In this document: positions 8,070 to 16,797 of the stretch, piece after piece
Numbering within the stretch: the stretch's first letter is position 1
How the letters are laid out: each line of letters opens with the position of its first letter
NCBI RefSeq assembly: GCF_009760915.1
Contig: NZ_VIDQ01000021.1
Coordinates: 1-64,000 of the forward strand
Direction: 5' to 3'
Length of the DNA stretch: 64,000 nt
From: Azohydromonas aeria
GTDB lineage: Bacteria > Pseudomonadota > Gammaproteobacteria > Burkholderiales > Burkholderiaceae_C
Notes under the pieces: generated by a model
What the model saw: only the letters and a program-made list of their open reading frames with translations
Told to the model about the DNA's origin: nothing
Databases searched by the model: none
Position numbers and translations under genes: made by a program

Positions 8070-9404
8070 TCAATGCAACTTCACCCGCGGTGCCGTGCGC
8101 CGGGCAATGAAGCGCGCCGCCGTACCCAGCGTGGTCTTCCAGGCGCCGTGCAGCGCCAACTCGTGCAGCTTGTAGAGCGATTGGTACATCCAGCGCGCGA
8201 ACAGCCCTTCGATCCACATGTTGCCGCCCACCAGCGAGCCCATCAGGTTGCCCACCGTGGAGTACTTGCCCAGCGACACCAGCGAGCCGAAGTCGCGGTA
8301 GCGCCAGGGCTGCGTCGGCTGCCCGTTCATGCGCCGGCGGATCTGCTTCACCAGGTGCGAAGCCTGCTGGTGCGCCACCTGCGCGCGCGGCGGCACCGTG
8401 CCCTCGCGCCCAAGCCACGGCGCCGCGGCGCAGTCGCCGATGGCGAACACGTTCTCGTCGCGCGTGGTCTGCAGCGTGGGGCCGACCACGAGCTGGTTGA
8501 TGCGGTTGGCTTCCAGGCCGTCCAGCGTGGCCAGGAACTCCGGCGCCTTCACGCCCGCGGCCCACACCACCAGCTCCGCAGGAATGGTCTCGCCGCTGGC
8601 GAGCTGCACGCCAGTGGCCGTGACGGCCGTGACCTTGGCATGGGTGCGCACGCTGACATTGAGCTTTTCCAGCAGCGCCCGCGCCGAGGCCGACATGCGC
8701 TCGGGCAGCGCGCCCAGGATGCGCGGGCCGGCCTCGATCAGCTCGATGCGGATGTCGCGCTCCGGGTCGATGCGGTCGAGCCCGTAGGACACCAGCGTGC
8801 GCGTGGTGTGGTGCAGCTCCGCGGCCAGCTCCACGCCGGTGGCGCCGGCGCCGATGATCGCCACCTGCAGCTGCTCCGGGCGCAGCGGCGCACTCTGCGC
8901 ATGCGCGCGCACGCAGGCATTGACTAGCCGGCGATGGAAACGCTCGGCCTGTGCCGGCGTCTCCAGCAGGATGGCGTGCTCCTGCACGCCCGGCGTGCCG
9001 AAGTCGTTGTTGAGGCTGCCCACGGCGATCACGAGCGTGTCGTAGGCGAAGACGCGTTGCCCCGTCACTTCCTCGCCCTCATCGGGGTCAATGAACGGCG
9101 CCACGTGCACCTCGCGGCGCTCGCGGTCCAGCCCCGTCATCTCGCCCATGCGGTAGCGGAAGCAGTGCCAGTGCGACTGCGCCAGGTAGTCCACCGCGTG
9201 GGTGTGCAGGTCCACCGTGCCGGCGGCGATCTCGTGCAGGTGCGGCTTCCAGAAGTGGGTGCGCGCCTTCTCGATGAGCGTCACCTGCGCCAGGCCGCGC
9301 CGGCCCAGGGTATCGCCCAGCCGGGTGGCTAACTCCAGTCCGCCAGCTCCGCCGCCGACGATGACGATGCGGTGCAGTGACGAACAGTCCTTGTCCTTGC
9401 CCAT
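8070..9404 (-). CDS. ndh: type II NADH dehydrogenase (NAD(P)/FAD oxidoreductase)
   Basis: Single-subunit, non-proton-pumping NADH:quinone oxidoreductase on the inner membrane. 444 residues from the ATG at 9404; a longer frame to 9515 has no better ribosome site and adds a non-conserved leader. FAD site IVIVGGGAGGLELA at about residues 13-26, an NADH site VAIIGAGATGVELAAEL near 170-185, and the second FAD motif NVFAIGDCAA near residue 310. The C-terminus has an amphipathic segment (WIEGLFARWMYQSLYKLHE) typical for membrane association. Monocistronic. Confidence 0.93.
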   Translation of the reverse strand: MGKDKDCSSLHRIVIVGGGAGGLELATRLGDTLGRRGLAQVTLIEKARTHFWKPHLHEIAAGTVDLHTHAVDYLAQSHWHCFRYRMGEMTGLDRERREVHVAPFIDPDEGEEVTGQRVFAYDTLVIAVGSLNNDFGTPGVQEHAILLETPAQAERFHRRLVNACVRAHAQSAPLRPEQLQVAIIGAGATGVELAAELHHTTRTLVSYGLDRIDPERDIRIELIEAGPRILGALPERMSASARALLEKLNVSVRTHAKVTAVTATGVQLASGETIPAELVVWAAGVKAPEFLATLDGLEANRINQLVVGPTLQTTRDENVFAIGDCAAAPWLGREGTVPPRAQVAHQQASHLVKQIRRRMNGQPTQPWRYRDFGSLVSLGKYSTVGNLMGSLVGGNMWIEGLFARWMYQSLYKLHELALHGAWKTTLGTAARFIARRTAPRVKLH

Positions 9405-9566
9405 CGGGAAGTGAGCGGAACAGCCGCTCAACCCTTCACTGCGCTCCGCGGCCAGGCCTGCATTCGCTTCAGCAGCCCGTGAGCGACGTGTTATTCGAGA
9501 CGTACGAAACATCATGAGTTTTAGGTGAATTGGTCCACAACAACAGCGCCTTCCATTCAGCGCGCG

Positions 9567-10433
9567 CTACCCGCGCGGGCCAACCGCACCCTGCAGGCTG
9601 TCGATCACAAGGTTGACCGCGATGGTCACGCTTGCGATGGCAAGCGACGGCGCGATCACCGCCGCGCCGCCGTCGGCCAGTGCACCGATGTTCTCGCGCA
9701 CCAGCGAGCCCCAGTCGGCCGCCGGCGGCTGCACGCCCAGGCCGAGGAAACTCAAACCCGCGAGCAGCAGCACGACGTAGACGAAGCGCAGCCCCAGGTC
9801 CGCCAAGATCGGCCCGGCGATGTTGGGCAGGATCTCCCGCAGCATGACGTACAGCGTGCCCTCGCCCCGCGTGCGGGCAACCGTCACGTAGTCCAGAGCG
9901 TTAACGTTGACGGCCAGCGAGCGCGCGATGCGGTAGGCGCCGGGCACGTAGATGATGGCAGCGGTCACGATCAGCATGGTCACCGAGGAACCGAAGCCGG
10001 CAACCATCAGCAGCGCGAACATCTTGCTCGGGATGGCGGTTAGCGTGTCGAGGCCACGGCTGAGCACGGCGTCGATCCAGCGCCCGCTGGCAGCGGCCAG
10101 CAGCGCCAGCAGCGTGCCCGTACCGCTGGCCAGCAGCGTGGCAACGAAGGCGACGCCCACGGTGTAGCGCGCACCTTCGATCACGCGGGCTAGCATGTCG
10201 CGTCCCAGGTAGTCGGTACCCAGCCAATGGGCGGCGCTGATCGGCGCGAACACCTCGGCACCGCCCGCCGCGCCGCTGCTGGACAGCAGCAAGGGCCCGA
10301 ACACGGCGGCCAGCGCCCAGAAGGCGATGATGCAGAAACCAAGCCAGCCCGTGAGCCCGAGATGCGGCAGCCGCTCGCGCCACGACCGGGCCGCGTTGCC
10401 TCGGAGACCATTGCGCGGGATCAGGGACGCCAT
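9567..10433 (-). CDS. DppC-like ABC transporter permease, survivor of a decayed cassette
   Basis: 288 residues with six predicted membrane segments, of the oligopeptide/nickel permease C family. Contains WLGTDYLGRDMLARVIEGAR and the cytoplasmic EAA-like loop ARTRGEGTLYVMLREILPNIAGP that contacts the ATPase. It is a close paralogue of the permease at 19967-20845, nearly identical over long stretches. A ribosome site (AGGAG, 9 nt) precedes the ATG at 10433. Its partner genes are missing: only a 24-codon DppB stub and a 20-codon tail of a binding protein lie upstream, and no ATPase follows. It may be expressed but cannot form a transporter alone unless it uses the other copy's subunits. Confidence 0.85.
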   Translation of the reverse strand: MASLIPRNGLRGNAARSWRERLPHLGLTGWLGFCIIAFWALAAVFGPLLLSSSGAAGGAEVFAPISAAHWLGTDYLGRDMLARVIEGARYTVGVAFVATLLASGTGTLLALLAAASGRWIDAVLSRGLDTLTAIPSKMFALLMVAGFGSSVTMLIVTAAIIYVPGAYRIARSLAVNVNALDYVTVARTRGEGTLYVMLREILPNIAGPILADLGLRFVYVVLLLAGLSFLGLGVQPPAADWGSLVRENIGALADGGAAVIAPSLAIASVTIAVNLVIDSLQGAVGPRG

Positions 10434-10449
10434 CGCTCCGACTCCTTAT

Positions 10450-10521
10450 CGATACCGTCAGCAGCGACACCAGGGCCAGCCCGATGCGTTGCAGCGGCAA
10501 CCTGAGGACCGGTGCGTGCAT
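10450..10521 (-). pseudogene. DppB-like permease stub (first 24 codons)
   Basis: Encodes an N-terminus with LQRIGLALVSLLTVS, matching LQRIGLALLSLLAVS at the start of the complete permease at 20856-21812. Homology stops abruptly and the DppC-like ribosome site follows, so roughly 290 codons of DppB were deleted. Confidence 0.75.
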
Positions 10522-10533
10522 GAGGAAAGCCTC

Positions 10534-10593
10534 TCAAGCGTCGGACCGGACGTTCTCCGTGACGTTGTAGCTCATCAAACCGCCCAGCGAAAT
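10534..10593 (-). pseudogene. C-terminal tail of a peptide-binding protein gene
   Basis: Encodes ISLGGLMSYNVTENVRSDA and a stop, aligning with the last residues IPLGGMMAYGFAENVWLDA of the binding protein at 21834-23450 and IPLGGMMASSFAEHVWLEA of the one at 44480-46099. The rest of the gene is absent. Order and orientation (binding protein, DppB, DppC) are as in the intact operon. Confidence 0.7.
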
Positions 10594-10784
10594 TCTCGGA
10601 AGATGCTAAACGCCGCCACGCGGCATTTGTGTTCGTTTGATCCGGCCACACCACCGTCTTATCTCGAACCGGACCGCTGCCGCGGCGCATGCTGCTGAAT
10701 TGCATTTGCGCCTCTCCAAGAGCTGGCGCCGGGACGCGACTGCCACCAACATGACGGCCTGCGTTCGACGAAGATCCGACACGA

Positions 10785-11723
10785 ATGAAGCCCAATACGA
10801 CCTTTCTCTACAAAGCAGATCCGGTACGCGGCCGCGCGTGGGCCGAGGTGTTCCGACGACGGGCGCCAGAGCTGGATTTCCGGGTGTGGCCAGACATCGG
10901 CGACCCGGCACGCGTGCGCTTCCTCGCGGCGTGGGAGCCGCCGGGCGACATCGCGACACGCTTTCCAAACCTCAAGCTGCTGCTTTCGTCGGGGGCCGGC
11001 GTCGACCAGATCGACTTCGCAGCGCTGCCGCCCGACCTGCCGGTCGTGCGAATGGTTGAGCCCGGCATCATCCGCGGCATGGTCGAGTACGTCACCCATG
11101 CCGTGCTCGACCTGCATCGCGACATGCCCGCGTACAGGCGCCAGCAACAGGCAGCCGAATGGCAGCCGCTGCAGGTGAAACCTGCGAACGAACGCCGCGT
11201 CGGCGTGCTGGGCCTGGGCTCGCTGGGCCAGGCCGTGCTGGCGCACCTGCTGCCTTTCGGATTCGACTGCGCGGGCTGGAGCCGCTCGCGCCACGCGATC
11301 GATGGCGTGAGCTGCCATGCAGGCGCAGACGAACTCGGTGACTTCCTGCGGCGCACCGACATCCTCGTGTGCTTATTGCCGCTGACCGATGCGACGCGCG
11401 GCTTGCTGAATGCTTCGCTGTTTGCGCGCCTGCCTGCGGGTGCGGCGCTCGTTCACGTCGGGCGCGGGCCTCAGTTGGTCGCCGACGACCTGATTGCCGC
11501 GCTTGACGCAGGCCGGCTCAGCGAGGCAGTGCTCGACGTGACCGCTCCCGAACCGCTGCCGTGCGAACACCGGCTGTGGCGTCATCCGCGCATCAGCATC
11601 ACGCCGCACATCGCGAGCATGACGCAACCCGCAACCGCAGCCGAAGTGGTACTGGAGAATTTGCGGCGGTTCGAGGCGGGCGAGCCCATGGTGGGGCTGG
11701 TGGATCGAACCCGGGGCTATTGA
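10785..11723 (+). CDS. D-2-hydroxyacid dehydrogenase, glyoxylate/hydroxypyruvate reductase A type
   Basis: 312-residue NAD(P)H-dependent reductase of 2-oxoacids (glyoxylate, hydroxypyruvate or similar). Rossmann nucleotide site VGVLGLGSLGQAVLAHL at about residues 140-156; catalytic arginine in HVGRGPQL, and a glutamate/histidine region (LDVTAPEPLP, ITPHIASMT) as in the GhrA subgroup. The N-terminal catalytic-domain segment LLLSSGAGVDQID is typical of GhrA. Stands alone and divergent from the decayed ABC cassette. Confidence 0.88.
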   Translation: MKPNTTFLYKADPVRGRAWAEVFRRRAPELDFRVWPDIGDPARVRFLAAWEPPGDIATRFPNLKLLLSSGAGVDQIDFAALPPDLPVVRMVEPGIIRGMVEYVTHAVLDLHRDMPAYRRQQQAAEWQPLQVKPANERRVGVLGLGSLGQAVLAHLLPFGFDCAGWSRSRHAIDGVSCHAGADELGDFLRRTDILVCLLPLTDATRGLLNASLFARLPAGAALVHVGRGPQLVADDLIAALDAGRLSEAVLDVTAPEPLPCEHRLWRHPRISITPHIASMTQPATAAEVVLENLRRFEAGEPMVGLVDRTRGY

Positions 11724-11926
11724 TCGACCAGGCGCCGGGGCCCTCTCCTGGCGCCGTTCGATGAGCAGCCAGGGTTGCGGATGCAAGCGCAGCTTGCCCA
11801 TACCGGATCCTGTGGAGCGCACCCGTGGCGAAGCAGCTTGCGGGTCGCGTACCTACGCAAGCGGGCCCATGCCGACGCGCGGCAGGCCATACTCGGCCTG
11901 GCCCACGCCGGCGAGAACGATGCTGG

Positions 11927-13264
11927 TCAGAAATCAGCCACCTTGCCCCAGGCCGACTGCTTGAAGCGCGCCGGGTTGTAAGGTGCGGGATCGAAGATCG
12001 GCTCCGCACCCGTCACGAGATCGGCGATCAGGTGGCCCGCGCCGGGGCCGATGCCGAAGCCGTGGCCGGAGAAGCCCGCGGCCAGGATGAAACCCGGGAC
12101 CTCCCACACCTCGCCAATCCCAGGAACGCCGTCCGGCGTGCTGTCCACGAAGCCCGCCCAGGCGTTGGCGATGCCCGCGTGGCCCAGCGCGGGCAGCAGC
12201 TCGACGGCACGCTCGTAGGTTTGCTTGACAGCCGCCGCATCCGGCCTGGGATTGAGTATTCGCGCGCGCTCCATGGGAGTGGGCGCGTCGAGCCCCCAGC
12301 GCGCGAGCGATTCGTGGCCCCCACGAATGCCTTCCAGGCCACCCGGAAAAACGTTGCGCCAGCGCTTGGCGAACATCGGCAGGAACTGCGGGGCGAAGCG
12401 CAGCAACTGTGCCGTCGGATCCACCCGCCCGCGCCCGCTGATGGCCAGGTTGTAGCTGCCATCACTGCGGCGGGTGACAGACACCCGCGCGGTGTGCAGG
12501 GCGTCCGGCAGCTGCTGCGCCATCGGCGGCACGCGCACGATGGTTTGGCGCACCGTGGCCTGGGGAAAACGAATGCCCAGTTGGCGACAGAACGACGAGG
12601 CCCACGCGCCGCCGGCATACACAGCCGTGCGAGTCTTGATGGTTCCAGCTTCCGTCACGACGCCGCTGACCCGGCCGCCTTCAAGCTCGATGCCCCGCGC
12701 GGCGCAGTTCTGGTGGACGCTGCCGCCGAGTCTCATGAGCGCGGCCGCCACCGCCGGGGCGGCCTTGCCCGGGTCCGCCGTGCCGTCGCTGGGCGAAAAC
12801 ACACCACCCTTCCACGCACGGCCGGTGGCCCGGCCCCGCTCGGTGGCCTCGCGGCCGCTCAGCATGTGCGTGGTCACGCCGGCGGTCCTGGCGAAGTCGC
12901 GCCATTTGGCCCAGCGTGCAATTTCCTCTTCATCGTTGCTCAGGTACATCAGACCGCAACGGCTGAAGCCCGTGTCCTCGCCGCTGTCCGCGGCGAACTG
13001 CTCCCAGAGCTCAAGGCTCCTGGTGGCCATCGGCAGTTCCCGGGCATCCCGGTTCTGCTGTCGGCACCAGCCCCAGTTGCGGCTCGATTGCTCGGCGCCA
13101 ATCCGGCCCTTCTCGACCACGGCCACCGAGAGGCCGCGACGGGCCATGTAGTAGGCGGCAAACACGCCGATGATCCCGCCGCCGATCACGACCACGTCGG
13201 CATGCGACGGCAACTGGGGTGAGCTATCGAGACTGCGCAGCGGCGGCTGCATGGTGGGCGGCAT
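11927..13264 (-). CDS. FAD-dependent amino acid oxidase/dehydrogenase (DAO family)
   Basis: 445 residues from ATG 13264 (GGAG 11 nt upstream); an in-frame ATG at 13312 is possible. FAD-binding ADVVVIGGGIIGVFAAYYMARRG near residues 20-40, a SRNWGWCRQQNRD segment and C-terminal GFGIGPGAGHLIADLVTG, the layout of D-amino-acid-dehydrogenase-like DAO oxidases. Such enzymes oxidise secondary or D-amines to imino acids and pass electrons to the quinone pool. Not in an operon; substrate unknown. Confidence 0.85.
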   Translation of the reverse strand: MPPTMQPPLRSLDSSPQLPSHADVVVIGGGIIGVFAAYYMARRGLSVAVVEKGRIGAEQSSRNWGWCRQQNRDARELPMATRSLELWEQFAADSGEDTGFSRCGLMYLSNDEEEIARWAKWRDFARTAGVTTHMLSGREATERGRATGRAWKGGVFSPSDGTADPGKAAPAVAAALMRLGGSVHQNCAARGIELEGGRVSGVVTEAGTIKTRTAVYAGGAWASSFCRQLGIRFPQATVRQTIVRVPPMAQQLPDALHTARVSVTRRSDGSYNLAISGRGRVDPTAQLLRFAPQFLPMFAKRWRNVFPGGLEGIRGGHESLARWGLDAPTPMERARILNPRPDAAAVKQTYERAVELLPALGHAGIANAWAGFVDSTPDGVPGIGEVWEVPGFILAAGFSGHGFGIGPGAGHLIADLVTGAEPIFDPAPYNPARFKQSAWGKVADF

Positions 13265-13735
13265 GGTTGATCCAACTCCGTGGGCGCGGTTGATCGTCAG
13301 CAGTAGGTTCATGCGGTCATCGTAGGCATGGGCGGGCAGCCGGTGCTGCTGGATTGCGGTCGGCTGGCAGTGGGCCATGCTGTTGTTGGGGCGTGGAAAG
13401 AGGAATCTGCTTCGGGGTCGCCAAGCATTCAGCGGCCAGGAAATCTCTCGCTCATGCGGTGGCGACAGCAACCATCTCAAGGGCTGCACCACACCGGCAT
13501 GGGTCCGATCTACGGCTCCATTCGTACAATGCCGTGGTACCGCTCAGCGTCCTCGAAGGCCACCTCGGCCTTGAGGAACCGGCATGTACCGGGGCCGACC
13601 ATCGAGCGTGCACGCGTCCGCGCTTTGTTACGCAGTCAAACGGGTGGGAGCTCCTCACACCGCGCAGCGGGGACATTGAGTGTCCTGAGCCGGCCTGCAT
13701 CCTCAAGACCGGCGGCAGCGGAAAGAACCATCGGT
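13265..13735. other. 470-bp interval without a recognised gene
   Basis: Several overlapping short frames occur on both strands but none has a ribosome site with a recognisable protein family, a signal peptide or a repeat. No terminator with a T-run was seen. Possibly the degraded remains of a gene. Confidence 0.4.
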
Positions 13736-13939
13736 TCAAGCTTCGAGCGCTTCGACACGCGGCAGAAGATACTCGCGGCCGATCAACGCCCTGGCATACA
13801 GATAAGCGATCTTGGCGTCTTCAGCGAGTTGATCGATATTGACCTCGCCCCTCGCATCGCAGGGAAATGCCATCAGAACAGCACTTTTGGTCAAGGAGGG
13901 GAAACGCAGCTCATACCTGGGGGAACGGGTGGAGTCCAT
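13736..13939 (-). CDS. small conserved hypothetical protein (67 aa)
   Basis: A 67-residue cytoplasmic protein containing YELRFPSL, AFPCDARGEVNIDQL and YLYARALIGREYLLP. Short proteins with this FPCD...G.V..D.L...A...YLYARA.IGRE pattern are common in Burkholderiales; their function is unknown to me. The start at 13939 is supported by AAGGA 8 nt upstream. Stands alone. Confidence 0.65.
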   Translation of the reverse strand: MDSTRSPRYELRFPSLTKSAVLMAFPCDARGEVNIDQLAEDAKIAYLYARALIGREYLLPRVEALEA

Positions 13940-14313
13940 GGCTGTGTCCTTTCGCTCCAACAATAGAACCTGAATGGCTCCCAGAAAAATTAGCGTGCGT
14001 GATGGCGGTATTCGCCGCGTCAATTGAATATGCCAGTGTGAGGGCTTGCTGCGGTCCAGTGCCGCAGATTGCTGCAGGCCGGCCTGAAACAGCAAAACAA
14101 GCCCGAGCGAATTTCCCTCAGCTCACCAAGCCGGGATATCCAAATGCCATTGGACTGCCCGCGTAAAACTCCATCAATGCAGCTCGCCGCATACGGGAAT
14201 TGGTCCGGCGAATGGGCTGCCCCGGGCGGTGCCCCAAGGTCGGGAATGAGAGGGCTGCCCAGGACGGGAACGAGGACTACCATGTCTGCGTCACGGCCAA
14301 TCGCGTGCTTGCA
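13940..14313. other. 374-bp intergenic interval
   Basis: Divergent upstream region between the 67-aa gene and the LysR gene. It presumably holds both promoters; no clear dyad or other gene could be picked out. Confidence 0.4.
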
Positions 14314-15261
14314 ATGCAGGACCTCAAAGGCATCGATCTGCATCTCCTGGCCTGCCTTGACGCCCTGGTGTCGGAAGGCTCGGTGACGCGGGCTGCAGAA
14401 CGCATGCAGCTGAGCCAGCCCGCCATGTCCCAGACGTTGAACCGCCTGCGAGACCTGTTCCGGGATCCGCTGCTGGTACGCACAGGCCGCGGCATGGTCG
14501 CGACACCGCGCGCGCTGGAGCTGCGCGGTGTTGTGCGAGACACGCTACGGACGTTCACCCAGGCCCTGTCCGACGGCACAGAGTTCGATGCCGGCACCAC
14601 GCATGCACGCCTGACGCTGGCCGTGACCGACTACACCGTTTCCATCCTCATGCCGCACCTGTTGCCGCTGCTGCGTCGGGAAGCACCCGACCTGCAGCTG
14701 GTGCTGGTGACCCCCGATCACAACCGGGTGCGGGAGTGGCTGGAGAACGGAGATATTGACCTCATGGTGGGGTACTTGAGGGAGCTGTCCGAGGGCCTGC
14801 GCGCCGTCGAGCTGTATCGCGATCAGATGTGCTGCTTGGCGTCGGCCCAACACCCCAGCATCCATGGAACCATGGACCTCGATGCATTCATAGCATCCGG
14901 CCATGTCTGCCGCGGAAATGCCAGCACCAGCCAGTTTGCCGTGGAAGAGGCGATCGACCAGGCGCTGGAGCGGATCGGCCGGCAGCGGCGCGTCATGCTC
15001 AGGACGCAATCTGCATTCGGCATGGCTCAAGCCGTGGCGCACAGCGACCTGCTGGGCTGCATGGCCAACATTGGAGCACCGGTCTACGCCAGCATCCTGG
15101 GGCTTCAAGTCCTCAGGCTGCCCTTCGAAGTCCCCCCGCTGCCCGTCTCCATGGTTTGGCATGAGAGGACGCACCGCCAACCTGCTGCCAAATGGTTCAG
15201 GGATGCCATTCGCAGATGCAATGCGTGGACACAAGTGACCAGCGCTGGGCAGCAAGCGTGA
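14314..15261 (+). CDS. LysR-family transcriptional regulator
   Basis: 315 residues from ATG 14314 (MQDLKGIDLHLL), the typical LysR start; the longer upstream frame is not conserved. Winged helix-turn-helix with VTRAAERMQLSQPAMSQTLNRLRDLF at about residues 20-45, followed by a two-lobe ligand domain. The LHLLACLDALVSEGSVTRAAERM wording is of the NodD/PcpR-like subgroup, which often controls catabolism of aromatic or organic acids. It converges on the porin gene; its target is not evident. Confidence 0.9.
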   Translation: MQDLKGIDLHLLACLDALVSEGSVTRAAERMQLSQPAMSQTLNRLRDLFRDPLLVRTGRGMVATPRALELRGVVRDTLRTFTQALSDGTEFDAGTTHARLTLAVTDYTVSILMPHLLPLLRREAPDLQLVLVTPDHNRVREWLENGDIDLMVGYLRELSEGLRAVELYRDQMCCLASAQHPSIHGTMDLDAFIASGHVCRGNASTSQFAVEEAIDQALERIGRQRRVMLRTQSAFGMAQAVAHSDLLGCMANIGAPVYASILGLQVLRLPFEVPPLPVSMVWHERTHRQPAAKWFRDAIRRCNAWTQVTSAGQQA

Positions 15262-15367
15262 ATGCGCACTTCACGAAGGATGACTTCTCATCCACGTGGA
15301 ACGCGCGATATTCTTCCTTCCGTTTGGCCCACCGCGTGGCAACGCGCCAGTGGGCCGGCGACCCGAC

Positions 15368-16330
15368 TCAGAAGCGGTGCGTGATGCCCACGCCGTAGAC
15401 CTGCTTCGTGTCCTGGCCCGGGAACCGCTTGGACGCCGCGTCCGCATAAACCGACGTGCGCTTGGACAGGCCGTAGACGGCGCCGACCGACACCAGGCGC
15501 TCCTTCTTGATGCCGTCGACGTCCGCCTGGCCCCAGCCGGCCTTCAACGCCACCCTGCCGAAGTCGTAGATCGCGCCCAGCGTAGCCACCTTGGACTTGG
15601 ATTCGGTGGCCGACTCGCTGACGTTGTATACCCCCATCAAGGACAGCGCACCGATGTTGCCCCGCAGGCCGACGCTGCCCTCCTTCGCTCCGGAACTGTT
15701 CTTGGCCGCCCCCACCATGGCCTGGATCGTGCCGCCTCTGTAGACCAAGGATGCGGCCCGGTTCTTGGTGATGTCGCCGGGCACGGTCTCCGGCGAGTAG
15801 CTGACATGCAGCGTCGTGTTGGCGAACGCAGGCGAATCGTAGAAAGCCGCATTGGCTACACGGCCTGAGCCGCCACCGCGGGGGTCGGCCGAGTAGTTCC
15901 AGTGCCACAGGTCCCACGCGGGGGACGCGATCCAGTCATTGTTGCCCCAGGCATCGAAAGCCCAGTCCTGGCTTTGTATGGCGTCCAGTGCGCGGCCGAG
16001 CCGAACCGCGCCGAAACGGCTCTTCAGACCAACGGTCGACTCCCCATGCCAGAACGGCTTGCTGCCATTGCCCTCAAGGCTGCCCGTGTCCGGATCGAAC
16101 CGCATGCGCAGCCTGAAGGTGGCCGCCAGGCCGTCGCCCAGGTCCTCGGAGCCTGCAAACTGCAGGTAGTTGCGCTGAATCGGCCCGACGTTCGTCCTGT
16201 CGGCCGTGTCCCGGTAGACACCAACGTCCACGCTGCCGCTGATCGTGACGTTGGACTGCGCGTGTGCAGCACCGAGCCCCAGCAGGGCCGCTGCCGTGAG
16301 CAGGCGATGGACATGGGTGAACGAGATCAT
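15368..16330 (-). CDS. general bacterial porin, gram-negative trimeric type
   Basis: Outer-membrane diffusion channel. 320 residues: a signal peptide (cleavage after GLGAAHA), first strand NVTISGSVDVGVYRD, the LQFAGSEDLGDGLAATFRLRMRF landmark of betaproteobacterial porins, and a C-terminal aromatic residue (THRF) needed for assembly. Somewhat shorter than the 350-380 usual for the family. GGAG stands 7 nt before the ATG at 16330. Monocistronic, with a repeat-rich upstream region. Confidence 0.92.
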   Translation of the reverse strand: MISFTHVHRLLTAAALLGLGAAHAQSNVTISGSVDVGVYRDTADRTNVGPIQRNYLQFAGSEDLGDGLAATFRLRMRFDPDTGSLEGNGSKPFWHGESTVGLKSRFGAVRLGRALDAIQSQDWAFDAWGNNDWIASPAWDLWHWNYSADPRGGGSGRVANAAFYDSPAFANTTLHVSYSPETVPGDITKNRAASLVYRGGTIQAMVGAAKNSSGAKEGSVGLRGNIGALSLMGVYNVSESATESKSKVATLGAIYDFGRVALKAGWGQADVDGIKKERLVSVGAVYGLSKRTSVYADAASKRFPGQDTKQVYGVGITHRF

Positions 16331-16558
16331 GGGTGTCTCCACTTGATTGCTTGCCTGTTGGGTTCGATAAGGGCTTCGTGTGCGCCCTTCTTGATACACC
16401 GTTGAGTGCGCGCTCATTGAAGCATCGACCTCGCTGCGACATATCTCAAAATGGCACCCGGACACCGCTCAAGCTGCCGTTGTCGGCGTGCTGCGCAGCA
16501 GTCTCTGCGGCAGCCCCGCGGGCGTATCGATGTACATGCTGGCGCTGCGAGCCGCAGC

Positions 16559-16594
16559 GCCCGTTCGTACTTCGATACCTCAGTACGAACGGGC
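16559..16594. repeat. dispersed intergenic inverted repeat, 13-bp stem
   Basis: Perfect inverted repeat GCCCGTTCGTACT / AGTACGAACGGGC with a 10-nt loop (tcgatacctc), a form of the CCGTTCGTACTGAGG-type dispersed palindromes of betaproteobacteria. It lies between porin and aldehyde dehydrogenase genes on the same strand and could act as a transcriptional attenuator. Confidence 0.7.
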
Positions 16595-16635
16595 TTTCAT
16601 GCCATCTCCTGATCAAAGCTGAATGTTTCCTCGTC

Positions 16636-16655
16636 ATGCCCGCGAAGGCGGGCAT
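16636..16655. repeat. dispersed ATGCCCGC-GAAG-GCGGGCAT palindrome
   Basis: Perfect 8-bp arms around GAAG, inside TCGTCATGCCCGCGAAGGCG, a version of the widely dispersed proteobacterial repeat normally written GTCATTCCCGCGAAGGCGGG. It occurs 41 bp after the other palindrome. Confidence 0.7.
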
Positions 16656-16797
16656 CCAGGCGCGGCGGCATGGTCGGAAAGGCTCTCCCGAGCCTAAAAC
16701 GAACGCGCCCGCCGCCGCCCGGCCCATGTTGCATGGTGCCGTTGCGGCCGCGGGCGGTGCCTTCACGGCCTCAGCCGCGAAGGTTTACGGTGTCAGC

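Noticed and set aside
9900-9911. GTTAACGTTGAC resembling half of the LacI palindrome at 5663
   Set aside because: Lies inside the DppC-like coding region at a position where the paralogue encodes the same AVNVNALDY peptide, and it is imperfect. Chance similarity.
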